From contig NZ_CP152413.1 of NCBI RefSeq assembly GCF_038967635.1, positions 5,336,001 to 5,400,000 on the forward strand: 64,000 bases of DNA, read 5' to 3'. The stretch comes from Bradyrhizobium sp. B124. GTDB taxonomy: Bacteria; Pseudomonadota; Alphaproteobacteria; Rhizobiales; Xanthobacteraceae. Below are positions 17,500-27,226 of the stretch, one piece after another. The notes under the pieces are model-generated. The model was not told where the DNA came from and did not search any database. It saw only the letters and a list, made by a program, of their open reading frames with translations. The translations under genes and the position numbers were made by a program. The first letter of the stretch is position 1. Every line of letters starts with the position of its first letter.

Positions 17500-18642
17500 A
17501 TGAAACGCCCCGCGCTCAAGAACTTTCGCCGCATCGTCGTCAAGGTCGGCTCGTCGCTATTGGTCGACTCGCAGGCCGGCGAAGTCCGCGCATCCTGGCT
17601 CGCCGCGCTGGTCGACGATATTGCGAAGCTGCACAAGCGAGGCTGCGAGGTCATGGTGGTGTCGTCGGGCTCGATCGCGCTCGGCCGCAGCCGCCTGAAG
17701 CTGCCGCGCGGCCCGCTGAAGCTCGAGGAGAGCCAGGCTGCCGCCGCAGTCGGCCAGATCGCGCTGGCGCGGATCTGGTCGGAGGTGCTCGGCCATCACG
17801 GCATCGGCGCCGGGCAGATCCTCGTGACGCTGCAGGACACCGAAGAGCGCCGCCGCTATCTCAATGCGCGCTCGACCATCGCCAAGCTGCTGGAATGGCG
17901 CGCGGTGCCCGTGATCAACGAGAACGATACGGTCGCCACCACCGAGATCCGCTACGGCGACAATGATCGCCTCGCCGCCCGCGTCGCCACCATGGCGAGC
18001 GCGGATCTGCTGATCCTGCTGTCCGATATCGACGGCCTCTACACCGCGCCGCCCGCGATCGATCCCGATGCCAAGCTGATCCCGGTGGTCGAAAGCATCA
18101 CCTCGGAGATCGAAGGGATGGCCGGCTCGGCCGGCTCCGAACTGTCGCGCGGCGGCATGACCACCAAGATCGAGGCCGCGAAGATCGCGACCACCGCCGG
18201 CACCCACATGCTGATCGCCTCCGGCAAGATCGAGCATCCCTTGCAGGCGATCGCCGACGGCGGCCGCTGCACCTGGTTCCTGACCCCGGCCAATCCCGTC
18301 ACCGCGCGCAAGCGCTGGATCGCGGGCTCGCTCGAGCCGAAGGGCACGCTGACCATCGATGCCGGTGCGGTGGCCGCTTTGCGCGCCGGCAAGAGCCTGC
18401 TGCCGGCCGGCGTGATCCGGGTCGACGGCCAGTTCGCCCGCGGCGATGCCGTGGTAGTGCGCGGCCCCGACACCCATGAGATCGGCCGGGGCCTGGTCGC
18501 CTACGACGCCGAGAATGCCGAGAAGATCAAGGGCCGCTCCTCGCCGGACGTGATGGCCATCCTGGGCATCAGCGGCCGCTCCGAGATGATCCACCGCGAC
18601 GACCTCGTGATCGGCCCGGCCGGGGCGATCCCGGCCAAGTAG
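17500..18642 (+). CDS. proB: glutamate 5-kinase
   Basis: A 380-residue enzyme catalysing the first step of proline synthesis, ATP-dependent phosphorylation of glutamate. The amino-acid kinase domain (about 1-260) begins [13 protein letters not shown] and includes INENDTVAT and [11 protein letters not shown]. The C-terminal PUA domain (about 280-370) includes [10 protein letters not shown]. The ATG at 17500 is preferred over a TTG at 17470, since family members begin just before RIVVKVGSS. It is followed after 122 nt by proA on the same strand. Confidence 0.97.
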   Translation: MKRPALKNFRRIVVKVGSSLLVDSQAGEVRASWLAALVDDIAKLHKRGCEVMVVSSGSIALGRSRLKLPRGPLKLEESQAAAAVGQIALARIWSEVLGHHGIGAGQILVTLQDTEERRRYLNARSTIAKLLEWRAVPVINENDTVATTEIRYGDNDRLAARVATMASADLLILLSDIDGLYTAPPAIDPDAKLIPVVESITSEIEGMAGSAGSELSRGGMTTKIEAAKIATTAGTHMLIASGKIEHPLQAIADGGRCTWFLTPANPVTARKRWIAGSLEPKGTLTIDAGAVAALRAGKSLLPAGVIRVDGQFARGDAVVVRGPDTHEIGRGLVAYDAENAEKIKGRSSPDVMAILGISGRSEMIHRDDLVIGPAGAIPAK

Positions 18643-18764
18643 GCCCAGATAGCCTACCCGGCCGACAGGCTGGGCCTGCCGCCCACCTGCCATGCCGGTT
18701 CCGCGCCTCGCCACCCCTCAATTGCCATGCTAGAACATGGCCTTAATCGAAAGCCGGGACTTCC

Positions 18765-20057
18765 ATGAGCGCCCCCCTGAAGGCGATCGACGGCAACGCC
18801 GATCTCGCCGCCCTGATGACCGACCTTGCCGCCAAGGCGCGCGCCGCCGCGCGCGTGCTGGCGCTGGCGCCGCCGGAGCAGAAGAACCGGGCGCTCGCCG
18901 CGATCGAGCGCGCGATCCGCGCCAACGCGCCGGCCATTCTTGCCGCCAATGCCGAGGACGTCGCCGAGGCGCGCGCGGGTGGCATGACCTCAGCCTTCGT
19001 CGACCGCCTGACACTGACGCAGGCGCGCGTCGACGGCATGGCCGATGGCGTTGCGACCGTGCGTGAGATTATCGATCCGGTCGGCGCCGTGACCGAGAGC
19101 TGGCAGCGTCCAAACGGCATGACCATCGAGCGCGTCCGCGTGCCACTCGGCGTAATCGGCGTGATCTTCGAGAGCCGCCCCAATGTCGCCGCCGACGCCG
19201 GCGTGCTGTGCCTGAAATCCGGCAACGCCGTGATCCTCCGCGGTGGCTCCGACAGCTTCCGATCGTGCCGCGCGATCCATGATTGCCTGGTGCAGGGCCT
19301 GCGTGAAGCCGGCCTGCCTGAGGCCGCGATCACCCTGGTGCCGACCCGTGACCGCGCGGCCGTCGGCCTGATGCTGACGGGATTGAACGGCGGCATCGAC
19401 GTGATCGTGCCGCGCGGCGGCAAGAGCCTGGTCGCGCGCGTCGAGGCGGAGGCGCGCGTTCCGGTGTTCGCGCATCTGGAGGGCGTCAACCACATCTATG
19501 TCGATGCCAGCGCCAGACTCGATATGGCCAAGGAGGTCGTGCTGAACGCCAAGATGCGCCGTCCCGGTGTCTGTGGCGCCGTCGAGACCCTGCTGATCGA
19601 TCGCAACGCTGCCGCGACGAAGCTGAAACCGCTGGTCGAGTTGTTGATCGATGCCGGTTGCGAGGTGCGCGGCGACGAAATCGTGCAAGGCGCCGACGCC
19701 AGGGTGAAGCCCGCATCCGACGAGGACTGGAACACCGAATATGAGGACGCGATCATCTCGGCGAAGATCGTCGGCAGTCTCGATGAAGCGATCGCGCATA
19801 TTCAGAATCACGGCTCGCATCACACCGATGCGATCGTGACGGAGGATGCCGCTGCCGCGCAGCGATTTCTCAACGAGGTCGATTCGGCAATCGTGCTGCA
19901 CAACGCCTCGACCCAGTTCGCCGACGGCGGCGAGTTCGGCTTCGGCGCCGAGATCGGAATTGCCACCGGCAAATTCCACGCCCGCGGGCCGGTCGGCGCC
20001 GAGCAGCTGACGAGCTTCAAGTATCGCGTCCACGGCACCGGGCAGACCCGGCCGTGA
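18765..20057 (+). CDS. proA: gamma-glutamyl phosphate reductase
   Basis: A 430-residue aldehyde-dehydrogenase-fold enzyme that reduces glutamyl phosphate to the semialdehyde with NADPH in proline synthesis. Characteristic segments are [19 protein letters not shown] (about 124-142), the catalytic Cys in [14 protein letters not shown] near 270, and [20 protein letters not shown] near the end. Full length for the family. It works directly after ProB and may complex with it. nadD follows closely. Confidence 0.97.
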   Translation: MSAPLKAIDGNADLAALMTDLAAKARAAARVLALAPPEQKNRALAAIERAIRANAPAILAANAEDVAEARAGGMTSAFVDRLTLTQARVDGMADGVATVREIIDPVGAVTESWQRPNGMTIERVRVPLGVIGVIFESRPNVAADAGVLCLKSGNAVILRGGSDSFRSCRAIHDCLVQGLREAGLPEAAITLVPTRDRAAVGLMLTGLNGGIDVIVPRGGKSLVARVEAEARVPVFAHLEGVNHIYVDASARLDMAKEVVLNAKMRRPGVCGAVETLLIDRNAAATKLKPLVELLIDAGCEVRGDEIVQGADARVKPASDEDWNTEYEDAIISAKIVGSLDEAIAHIQNHGSHHTDAIVTEDAAAAQRFLNEVDSAIVLHNASTQFADGGEFGFGAEIGIATGKFHARGPVGAEQLTSFKYRVHGTGQTRP

Positions 20058-20102
20058 TCATTGTCGCACGCGCACGGTAAACCATTGCAACAAGCTTCCA
20101 CC

Positions 20103-20726
20103 GTGCCGTTATCCCCAACCCAGGCGCTTCCGTTCTATACCAACGGCATGCGCATCGGGCTGCTCGGCGGCTCGTTCAATCCACCGCACGCCGCGCATCG
20201 CGCCATCAGCCAGTTCGCGCTCAAGCGATTGCAACTCGACCGCGTGTGGTGGCTACTGACGCCGGGCAATCCGCTGAAGAACCATGATGGCCTGCATGCG
20301 CTCAACGAGCGTGCCGCGGCCGCGCGTCGCGTTGCCGACGATCCGCGCATCGACATCAGCTGTCTCGAAGCTGTCATCGGTGTCCGCTACACTGTCGACA
20401 CGATCATCCACTTGCGCCGCCGTGTCTCCGGCGTGCACTTCGTCTGGATCATGGGCGCTGACAATCTCGCGCAATTTCATCGCTGGAAAGATTGGCGGCG
20501 CATCGCGTCCGATGTGCCGATTGCCGTGATCGACCGTCCGCCCCAGAGTTTCCGCGCCCTTGCCGCACCGGCGGCGCAGGCGCTCATGCGCTATCGCTTG
20601 CCTGAAAATCAGGCGACACGGCTGGCCGATCAGCAGGCGCCGGCCTGGGTGTTCCTGACAGGAATGAAATCCAATTTGTCTTCGACCGGACTGCGGAACC
20701 CGGACGGGAGCTGGAGGACGGCGTGA
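20103..20726 (+). CDS. nadD: nicotinate-nucleotide adenylyltransferase
   Basis: This enzyme transfers AMP to nicotinate mononucleotide in NAD synthesis. The HIGH-type nucleotidyltransferase motif [11 protein letters not shown] lies near the N-terminus, followed by [11 protein letters not shown], and SSTGLR near the end corresponds to the ISSTxIR motif. The start is uncertain: TTG at 20061, GTG at 20103 (207 residues) and ATG at 20148 (192 residues) are all in frame and none has a strong ribosome binding site. The core fold begins at 20148, but a short N-terminal extension is plausible. It lies just after proA. Confidence 0.93.
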   Translation: MPLSPTQALPFYTNGMRIGLLGGSFNPPHAAHRAISQFALKRLQLDRVWWLLTPGNPLKNHDGLHALNERAAAARRVADDPRIDISCLEAVIGVRYTVDTIIHLRRRVSGVHFVWIMGADNLAQFHRWKDWRRIASDVPIAVIDRPPQSFRALAAPAAQALMRYRLPENQATRLADQQAPAWVFLTGMKSNLSSTGLRNPDGSWRTA

Positions 20727-20830
20727 GGCGCAAAAGGGTTACTGGATATTGAAACCATTAACCCCACATGCGTAGAATGGTGCGTGGGGCCGAGGATTCG
20801 GCACCCGCGATACAGTGAAAGGAATGGTCC

Positions 20831-21295
20831 CTGGCCACATCTGTATTGTCAAAGTCTGTTTTACCGAAGGTTCCCAAGACTTCAGGTCCCAAGACTGCGC
20901 GTAAAACATCGACGAAAACCGCGGCCTTGCAGGCGCAACCGGATGCCGACAAACCGGATGCCAACAAGACGCTGAGCCTGATCCTCTCCCGCCTCGACGA
21001 CATGAAAGCGGAAGAGACGGTCACCATCGACCTTCGCGGCAAATCCGCATATTCCGACTACATGATCGTCACCACCGGCCGGGTTAACCGGCACGTTGGC
21101 GCGATCGCGGAAAATGTGACGAAGAGCCTCAAGGAAAACGGGGTCAAGAACATCCATGTCGAGGGCTTGCCCAATTGCGACTGGGTGCTGATCGATTCCG
21201 GCGAGGTGATCGTGCACGTGTTCAGGCCTGAGGTGCGCGAGTTCTACAATCTCGAGCGGTTGTGGACTCAGAACCCGGCGGTCGCGGCGGTCTAA
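20831..21295 (+). CDS. rsfS: ribosome silencing factor RsfS
   Basis: An Iojap/RsfS-family protein that binds L14 on the 50S subunit and blocks subunit joining under starvation. The conserved domain (about residues 45-145) contains YSDYMIVTTGRVNRHV, EGLPNCDWVLIDSGEVIVHVF and EFYNLERLW. The N-terminal about 40 residues are a Lys/Thr/Ala-rich extension. No ATG or GTG start exists in frame before the domain. CTG at 20831 follows AAAGGA by 7 nt, whereas TTG at 20846 is 22 nt away, so the rare CTG start is chosen (154 residues). It lies between nadD and rlmH, the usual order. Confidence 0.92.
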   Translation: MATSVLSKSVLPKVPKTSGPKTARKTSTKTAALQAQPDADKPDANKTLSLILSRLDDMKAEETVTIDLRGKSAYSDYMIVTTGRVNRHVGAIAENVTKSLKENGVKNIHVEGLPNCDWVLIDSGEVIVHVFRPEVREFYNLERLWTQNPAVAAV

Positions 21296-21345
21296 GGCGT
21301 ATCGAAGCCGATGCGAATCGGTTGCAGCGCAGCTAGTCTGCGTTG

Positions 21346-21828
21346 ATGCGTCTCGTCGTGATCTGCATCGGCCGTCTGAAACAGGGCCCTGAACGGGAGC
21401 TCGCCGAGCGCTACCGCGAGCGCTTCGAAGATATCGGCCGCAAGCTCGGCTTTCGCGGCCTCGAGATCCATGAGATTACGGAGAGCCGCGCGCGCGACAC
21501 GTCCGCGCGCATCGCTGAGGAGGCCGCGGCGATCGCGGCGCTGCTGCCGGAAAAGCACATGTTGGTCGCGCTCGACGAACGCGGCAAGAGCATCGACAGT
21601 GCGAGCTTTGCGCAGCAGCTCGGCCGCTGGCGCGACGAGGGGGCAGCACATACTGTCTTCATGATCGGCGGCGCGGACGGACTTTCGCCTGAATTGCAGC
21701 GCAAGGCCTCGTTGCGTATTGCATTCGGCTCCGCGACCTGGCCGCACCAAATGGTCCGCGTCATGCTTCTGGAACAGATTTATCGGGCCGCGACCATTTT
21801 GGCCGGCCACCCCTACCATCGCGCCTGA
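21346..21828 (+). CDS. rlmH: 23S rRNA (pseudouridine(1915)-N(3))-methyltransferase
   Basis: A 160-residue SPOUT methyltransferase that methylates pseudouridine 1915 in helix 69 of 23S rRNA. It starts MRLVVICIGRLKQGPE; the SAM-binding trefoil knot includes FMIGGADGL (about residues 104-112) and the conserved C-terminal end HQMVRVMLLEQIYRAATILAG. Length is normal. A TTG directly before the ATG is less likely as start. It follows rsfS by 50 nt in the same run of genes. Confidence 0.96.
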   Translation: MRLVVICIGRLKQGPERELAERYRERFEDIGRKLGFRGLEIHEITESRARDTSARIAEEAAAIAALLPEKHMLVALDERGKSIDSASFAQQLGRWRDEGAAHTVFMIGGADGLSPELQRKASLRIAFGSATWPHQMVRVMLLEQIYRAATILAGHPYHRA

Positions 21829-21868
21829 GGCGCGGTGACGGACAGTCGAAAGCGCTGAACGCACGCGA

Positions 21869-23269
21869 ATGCAGCACAAGCGGGACACAGCTTCGGATTC
21901 GCATCGCGGCACCGCGCGCCGCCGCTGGTTGCCGGCATCCCTGCCTCTGTCGATCGCTATGCTGGCCGCGTATCCGCTGACCGCGGCGCATGCGCAGGCG
22001 ACACCACCCGCGCAACAGTCCGCCCCGCCGGCACAGCAGGCCACGACGGCAGAAACATCGCCCGACGCCATCAAGCAGCGCGAGCAGGAGCTCGAGGCCG
22101 CGCGCGAACAGCAGCGCAAGGCCACCGAGTTGCAGGAGAAGTTGAAGGCCGACATCGCCGCGATCGGCCAGGACCGCAGCAAGCTCAATCAGCAGCTGAT
22201 CGACATTGCCGGCCAGGTGCGCGGCGTCGAGACGCGGATCGCCGACGCCGAGGCACGCTTGCAGCCGCTCGATGGCCGCGAGCGCGAAATCCGCGGCTCG
22301 CTCGATTCACGGCGCTCCGAAGTGATCGAGGTGCTTGCCGCGCTGCAGCGCGCCGGGCGGCGCACGCCGCCGGCGCTGCTGGTGCGGCCAGAGGACGCGC
22401 TGCAATCGCTGCGCACCGCGATGCTGCTCGGCGCGGTGGTGCCGGAATTGCGCGTCCGCGCCGAGAAGCTTGCGGCCGATCTCGGCGAGCTGGTGGCGCT
22501 GCGCAAGACCATCTCGACCGAGCGCGATGCGCTGGCGGGCGACCGCGACAAACTGAGGGAAGACCAGACCCGCCTCGCCGCATTGGTCGACGAACGGCAG
22601 CGCCAGCAAAGCGCGGCCGAAAAGGACATGGAGGCCGAAGGCGCCCGCGCCATCGCGCTGTCGAAGCAGTCCGCCGACCTGCAGAGCCTGATCGCCAAGA
22701 TGGAGCAGGATCTCAAGAGCGCGGCCAAGGCCGCCGCCACGGCCAGCCTCCAGGGGGCCCCGGCGACCGTCAACGGCAAGCCCAATCTGGGGGCGCTCAA
22801 GGACCCGGCCCGCATGAGCCCGGCGGTCGCCTTCGCCTCGGCCAAAGGCCTGTTCTCCTATCCCGTGAATGGCACCAAGATTCGCGAATTTGGCGGTTCC
22901 GACGGCGCGGGAGGCGTACAAAAGGGCATTTCTTTGGCCGCCAAACCGGGCGCGCAGGTCACAACCCCGTGTGACGGCTGGGTTGTTTACGCTGGTCCTT
23001 TCCGCAGCTACGGACAACTCTTGATCCTCAATGCCGGGGGCGGGTATCATGTCCTGATCGCCGGGATGGAGCGTATTTCGGTAAACATCGGCCAGTTTGT
23101 GCTAACGGGGGAGCCGGTTGCGACCATGGGGTCGACGTCCCAGGTTGCATCCATTCTCGCGACCAATGCGAGCCAGCCAGTGCTCTATGTCGAGTTCCGG
23201 AAAGACGGCACTCCAATCGATCCAGGTCCATGGTGGGCCGCAAATGAAGGCGAAAAGGTTCGCGGATGA
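21869..23269 (+). CDS. EnvC-like murein hydrolase activator (degenerate M23/LytM domain)
   Basis: A 466-residue exported protein. An N-terminal hydrophobic segment ending AAHAQA (about residues 30-46) looks like a signal peptide. Residues about 60-290 are a long coiled coil rich in Glu, Arg, Gln and Leu. The C-terminal about 120 residues form a LytM/M23 domain. The zinc-ligand motifs HxxxD and HxH are missing: the matching segments read GISLAAKPGAQ and YHVLIAG. It is therefore probably an amidase activator like EnvC rather than a peptidase. The stop overlaps the ATG of ctpA (ATGA), giving the common envC-ctpA pair. Confidence 0.9.
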   Translation: MQHKRDTASDSHRGTARRRWLPASLPLSIAMLAAYPLTAAHAQATPPAQQSAPPAQQATTAETSPDAIKQREQELEAAREQQRKATELQEKLKADIAAIGQDRSKLNQQLIDIAGQVRGVETRIADAEARLQPLDGREREIRGSLDSRRSEVIEVLAALQRAGRRTPPALLVRPEDALQSLRTAMLLGAVVPELRVRAEKLAADLGELVALRKTISTERDALAGDRDKLREDQTRLAALVDERQRQQSAAEKDMEAEGARAIALSKQSADLQSLIAKMEQDLKSAAKAAATASLQGAPATVNGKPNLGALKDPARMSPAVAFASAKGLFSYPVNGTKIREFGGSDGAGGVQKGISLAAKPGAQVTTPCDGWVVYAGPFRSYGQLLILNAGGGYHVLIAGMERISVNIGQFVLTGEPVATMGSTSQVASILATNASQPVLYVEFRKDGTPIDPGPWWAANEGEKVRG

Positions 23270-24633
23270 TGCGCAAGACTTCGGTAATTCTCCTTAGCGC
23301 CGCCACCGGCGCGGCCCTGACGCTTTTCGTCACGCAGCCCCGCGCTGTGCTGATGGGATCGAGCGCGCGCGCCGCGACGTCGGACACCTACCGCCAGCTC
23401 AATCTGTTCGGCGACGTGTTCGAACGGGTGCGCAGCGACTATGTCGAGAAGCCGGATGACAGCAAGCTCGTCGAGTCCGCGATCTCGGGCATGCTGTCCG
23501 GCCTCGACCCGCACTCGAGCTACATGGACGCCAAGAGCTTCCGCGACATGCAGGTGCAGACCCGCGGCGAGTTCGGCGGCCTCGGCATCGAGGTCACGAT
23601 GGAAGACGGCCTGATCAAGGTCGTCTCGCCGATCGACGACACCCCGGCCTCGAAGGCCGGCATCATGGCCAACGACATCATCACCAATCTCGACGATGAG
23701 GCCGTGCAGGGCCTGACGCTGAACCAGGCCGTCGAGAAGATGCGCGGTCCGGTCAACACCAAGATCAAGCTCAAGATCATCCGCAAGGGCCAGGACAATC
23801 CGATCGACGTCACGCTGGTGCGCGACAACATCCGCGTTCGGTCGGTGCGGGCGCGCGTCGAGGCCGACGACATCGCCTACATCCGCATCACCACCTTCAA
23901 CGAGCAGACCACCGAAGGCCTGAAGAAGGAAGTCGCCAATCTGCAGAGCCAGATCGGCGACAAGCTGAAGGGCTACATCATCGATCTCCGAAACAACCCC
24001 GGCGGCCTGCTCGAAGAGGCCGTCACCGTGTCCGACTCCTTCCTGGAGCGCGGCGAGATCGTCTCGACCCGCGGACGCAATGCCGAGGAAACCCAGCGCC
24101 GCGCCGCGCACCCCGGCGACCTGACCAAGGGCAAGCCGGTCATCGTGCTGATCAACGGCGGCTCGGCATCGGCCTCCGAAATCGTCGCCGGCGCGCTGCA
24201 GGACCACAAGCGTGCGACGCTGGTCGGCACCCGCTCGTTCGGCAAGGGTTCGGTGCAGACCATCATCCCGCTCGGCTCGGGCAACGGCGCGCTGCGTCTG
24301 ACCACCGCGCGCTACTACACGCCGTCGGGCAAGTCGATCCAGGCCAAGGGCATCGTGCCCGACATCGAGGTGCTGCAGGACGTGCCGGAAGAGCTGAAGG
24401 CGCGCACCGACACCAAGGGCGAGGCCTCGCTGCGTGGCCATCTGAAGAACGACGGCGACGAGAAGACCGGCTCGCAGTCCTACGTCCCGCCGGACGCCAA
24501 GGACGACAAGGCGCTGAAGATGGCCGACGACCTGCTGCACGGCATCAAGTCGACCTCGAGCGCGACGCCGGCACCGGCTGCGCCCGGCGACAAGGCCGCG
24601 GTCGACAAGCCCGGCAACAAGGCTGCGAACTGA
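23266..24633 (+). CDS. ctpA: S41-family C-terminal processing peptidase
   Basis: A 455-residue periplasmic serine protease. There is a signal anchor in the first about 40 residues and a PDZ domain at about 95-180 (FGGLGIEVTMEDG). The catalytic domain has the Ser in NGGSASASEIVAGAL and the Lys in SFGKGSVQT, the Ser-Lys dyad of tail-specific proteases. The C-terminal tail is Ala/Pro/Lys-rich. AAGG lies 7 nt upstream of the start; translation is coupled to the EnvC-like gene by overlap. It likely trims cell-wall hydrolases or their regulators. A terminator follows. Confidence 0.95.
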   Translation: MMRKTSVILLSAATGAALTLFVTQPRAVLMGSSARAATSDTYRQLNLFGDVFERVRSDYVEKPDDSKLVESAISGMLSGLDPHSSYMDAKSFRDMQVQTRGEFGGLGIEVTMEDGLIKVVSPIDDTPASKAGIMANDIITNLDDEAVQGLTLNQAVEKMRGPVNTKIKLKIIRKGQDNPIDVTLVRDNIRVRSVRARVEADDIAYIRITTFNEQTTEGLKKEVANLQSQIGDKLKGYIIDLRNNPGGLLEEAVTVSDSFLERGEIVSTRGRNAEETQRRAAHPGDLTKGKPVIVLINGGSASASEIVAGALQDHKRATLVGTRSFGKGSVQTIIPLGSGNGALRLTTARYYTPSGKSIQAKGIVPDIEVLQDVPEELKARTDTKGEASLRGHLKNDGDEKTGSQSYVPPDAKDDKALKMADDLLHGIKSTSSATPAPAAPGDKAAVDKPGNKAAN

Positions 24634-24657
24634 TCCAATCCAATCGTTGAGGCGAAC

Positions 24658-24687
24658 AGGGCGGCCCTCGGGCCGCCCTTTCTGCTT
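24658..24687 (+). terminator. intrinsic terminator after ctpA
   Basis: AGGGCGGCCC (24658-24667) and GGGCCGCCCT (24670-24679) pair over 10 bp with a 2-nt loop, followed by TTCTGCTTTC. The T-run is interrupted, so strength is moderate to good. Confidence 0.75.
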
Positions 24688-24784
24688 TCGCCGTCCACCC
24701 CCAACCGTGCTTTGACGGGGGAGGCCGGCGCGCGGAAATGCACCGCATCGTGCTATCGTTCGCGCTGTTGATTCGGGGAGGGGC

Positions 24785-25999
24785 ATGGCAGAAGCGGCCG
24801 ACGAACTGAGCACGCCGCTTGGGCAGCAGACCGTGGGCAGGACGCGCCGTTTCCGCCTGCCATTCACGGCGATGCAGGCGCTCGCCGTGCTGTTGGGCCT
24901 CGTGCTGGTCGGCTTCGCCGGCGTCGCATTGTTCAACGACAATCCGCTCGGCGGCGAACCGATTGCCCGCATCGCGCTTCACAATCCCCCGCCCGCAGCC
25001 GCCGACGATAAACACGCCCCGGCCGAACCGGCGGTCAAATCCGCCGCCAAAGCCCCGGCCGCAGCCGTCGACGCCAAGAACGACGCCAAGACCGTCACCA
25101 TCATCGACGGCTCCAGCGGCAAGCGCCAGGACGTGGTGATCGGCGCCGGCGATCCGGCCGAAAAGACCACGGATGGCGACGCGCCGCCGCTCGCGATGAC
25201 CGGGATCGACCCGCGCCTGCTGGAAAAATCGCGCTACGGCATGATCCCTGTTGTCGCCGACGGCCTGAAGCCGTTCACGGTCTATGCGGCCGAAGCCGAC
25301 CGCGCCAAGGCGGCCCGGATGCCCGTGGTCGCCATCGTGGTCGCCGGCCTCGGGGTCGGCGCCGCCAAGACCGCGGACGCCATCATGAAGCTGCCGCCGG
25401 CCGTGACGCTGGCCTTCACGCCCTACGGCGCCGATCCCGGCAAGCTCGCGGAACGAGCCCGGACCCAGCGCCACGAGATCCTGCTGCAGATCCCGATGGA
25501 GCCGTTCGACTATCCCGACAACGATCCGGGCCCGCAGACCCTGCTGACCACCTTGAGCAGCGAGCAGAACCTCGACCGTCTCTATTGGCACCTCAGCCGC
25601 CTGCAGGGATATGCCGGGATCGCCAATTTCATGGGAGCCCGGTTCGTCGCGACCGATCCGGTGATGCAGCCCATCGTGCGCGAGGCGGCCAAGCGCGGCC
25701 TGAGCTTTTTCGACGACGGTTCCACCCCGCGCAGCGTCGCGCAGAGCCTCGCGGCCGGCCAATCGTTGCCGTTCGCCAAGGCGGATTTCGCCATCGACGT
25801 GGTGCCGACATCGGCGGAAATCGACCGCGCGCTGGTCAAGCTGGAAACGATCGCCAAGGAACGCGGCACGGCCGTGGGCGTCGCCTCGGCGCTGCCGGTC
25901 TCGATCGAGCGGCTCGGCGCCTGGCTCAAGACACTGGACTCCAAGGGCATCATGCTTGTGCCATTGACAACGGCGATGCTGAAATCAAAATCAGGCTAA
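24785..25999 (+). CDS. divergent polysaccharide deacetylase family protein
   Basis: A 404-residue protein of the divergent polysaccharide deacetylase family (YibQ type). One transmembrane segment lies at about 30-52 (MQALAVLLGLVLVGFAGVALF), followed by an Ala/Pro/Lys-rich linker. The enzyme-like domain begins at PVVAIVVAGLGVG near 180 and includes EILLQIPMEPFDYPDNDPGP and YAGIANFMGARF. The domain is expected in the periplasm and may act on cell-wall glycans, but several family members lack full deacetylase ligands and activity is unproven. The ATG follows a strong GGGGAGGGG. It sits between ctpA and rppH, its usual place in Rhizobiales. Confidence 0.87.
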   Translation: MAEAADELSTPLGQQTVGRTRRFRLPFTAMQALAVLLGLVLVGFAGVALFNDNPLGGEPIARIALHNPPPAAADDKHAPAEPAVKSAAKAPAAAVDAKNDAKTVTIIDGSSGKRQDVVIGAGDPAEKTTDGDAPPLAMTGIDPRLLEKSRYGMIPVVADGLKPFTVYAAEADRAKAARMPVVAIVVAGLGVGAAKTADAIMKLPPAVTLAFTPYGADPGKLAERARTQRHEILLQIPMEPFDYPDNDPGPQTLLTTLSSEQNLDRLYWHLSRLQGYAGIANFMGARFVATDPVMQPIVREAAKRGLSFFDDGSTPRSVAQSLAAGQSLPFAKADFAIDVVPTSAEIDRALVKLETIAKERGTAVGVASALPVSIERLGAWLKTLDSKGIMLVPLTTAMLKSKSG

Positions 26000-26080
26000 A
26001 GATCAATCCGTTGGTGCAGCTTGAGACCTTGCCGGGGGGCCGGGTCGGCGGCGCCAGGAACTGTACGAGGTAGCGGCGGC

Positions 26081-26584
26081 ATGGCACGTTACGAAGACCT
26101 GCCCTATCGAACCTGCGTCGGCATCATGCTGCTCAACACGGCTGGGCTGGTCTTCATCGGACGCCGCGCCGGCGGCATTGAGCATGTCGACGACGCGCAT
26201 GTCTGGCAGATGCCGCAAGGCGGCGTCGATCCCGGCGAGGATACGTTTCAGGCCGCACGGCGCGAGCTCTATGAAGAGACCAGCGTCAAGTCGGTGGAGA
26301 AGCTCGGCGAGGTCTCGGACTGGCTGATCTATGATATCCCGCGCACCGTCGCCGGCCGCGCCTGGAAGGGCCGCTACCGCGGCCAGCGGCAGAAGTGGTT
26401 CGCATTGCGCTTCACCGGCGACGAGAACGAGATCAACGTCGCCCACCCCGGCGGCGGCCACAAGGCCGAGTTCATCACCTGGCGCTGGGAGCCGATGAAG
26501 AATCTTCCGGAGCTGATTGTGCCGTTCAAGCGTCCGGTCTATGAGCGCGTCGTGAAGGAATTCGCCGGTCTGGCGGCCAAATAG
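26081..26584 (+). CDS. rppH: RNA pyrophosphohydrolase (Nudix), first copy
   Basis: A 167-residue Nudix hydrolase that removes pyrophosphate from mRNA 5' ends. It starts [19 protein letters not shown]. The Nudix box is [20 protein letters not shown] followed by TSV, so the usual Gly near its end is Ser. [19 protein letters not shown] is the RppH-specific region. The ATG at 26081 is chosen; an upstream in-frame start would add residues without homology. It is 45 nt upstream of a second RppH-like gene of similar sequence, so one may have changed substrate. Confidence 0.92.
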   Translation: MARYEDLPYRTCVGIMLLNTAGLVFIGRRAGGIEHVDDAHVWQMPQGGVDPGEDTFQAARRELYEETSVKSVEKLGEVSDWLIYDIPRTVAGRAWKGRYRGQRQKWFALRFTGDENEINVAHPGGGHKAEFITWRWEPMKNLPELIVPFKRPVYERVVKEFAGLAAK

Positions 26585-26629
26585 ACGGCCATATGATCGG
26601 CCAGACAAACGCGCGGCGCACCGGTCGAG

Positions 26630-27136
26630 ATGTCATCAGATAAGCCCTATCGCCCCAATGTGGGCATCGCGCTGTTCAACGGCGACGGACGCGTGCTGAT
26701 CGGCCACCGGATCAAGGACGACGGTCCGGAAATAGTACTGCCCGGCCTCGAATGGCAGATGCCACAAGGCGGCATCGACGCTGGCGAGGACCCGCGCCAG
26801 GCCGTGATGCGCGAATTGTGGGAAGAGACCGGGGCGGTCAACGCCGACTATCTCGGTGAGACCGACTGGATGACCTACGAATTCCCGGACTATGACGGGC
26901 CGGCATCGCATCGGCTGGCCAAATTCCGCGGCCAGCGGCAGAAATGGTTTGCGCTGCGCTTCACCGGGCGAGACGAGGAGATCGATCCATTGACGCCGCG
27001 CAACGGCCAGCCCGCCGAGTTCGATCAATGGCGCTGGGAGCGTCTCGATCGCGTCGCCGATCTCGTGGTGCCGTTCCGCCGCGACGTCTATCGCGCGGTC
27101 GCGACCCGGTTCGCGGAATTCGCTAAAGCGCGATGA
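26630..27136 (+). CDS. RNA pyrophosphohydrolase (Nudix), second copy
   Basis: A 168-residue Nudix hydrolase. The Nudix box GGIDAGEDPRQAVMRELWEE plus TGA keeps the canonical Gly. It shares [20 protein letters not shown] with the first copy, so the pair arose by duplication but has diverged at many positions. This copy is closer to consensus in the Nudix box. The last codons and the TGA stop at 27134-27136 lie within repeat B2, which gives the end AKAR-stop. Either copy may be the true RppH. Confidence 0.9.
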   Translation: MSSDKPYRPNVGIALFNGDGRVLIGHRIKDDGPEIVLPGLEWQMPQGGIDAGEDPRQAVMRELWEETGAVNADYLGETDWMTYEFPDYDGPASHRLAKFRGQRQKWFALRFTGRDEEIDPLTPRNGQPAEFDQWRWERLDRVADLVVPFRRDVYRAVATRFAEFAKAR

Positions 27137-27226
27137 GATTAGGTTGAATCGTCATCGCGCCTTAGATTCTTGTTCGAGCATGATCTTTTCGGAAAACCGC
27201 TTCACACTTTTCCGGATCATGCTCTA
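27124..27226 (-). repeat. palindromic repeat family B, copy 2 (long form)
   Basis: It begins AAAGCGCGATGAGATTAGG, continues with CATCGCGC, AGATTCTTGTTCGAGCATG, and ends GGATCATGCTCTAG. The left part folds as GCGCGATGA with TCATCGCGC, and the right part as GAGCATGATC with GATCATGCTC. It is inverted relative to copy 1. It contains the stop of the second RppH-like gene on one strand and the last about 22 codons of the AraC-type gene on the other. Confidence 0.9.

Noticed and set aside
23185..24972. Long open frame antisense to ctpA (595 codons)
   Set aside because: It mirrors ctpA on the other strand; high GC keeps the antisense frame open, and the protein has low-complexity composition with no family features.
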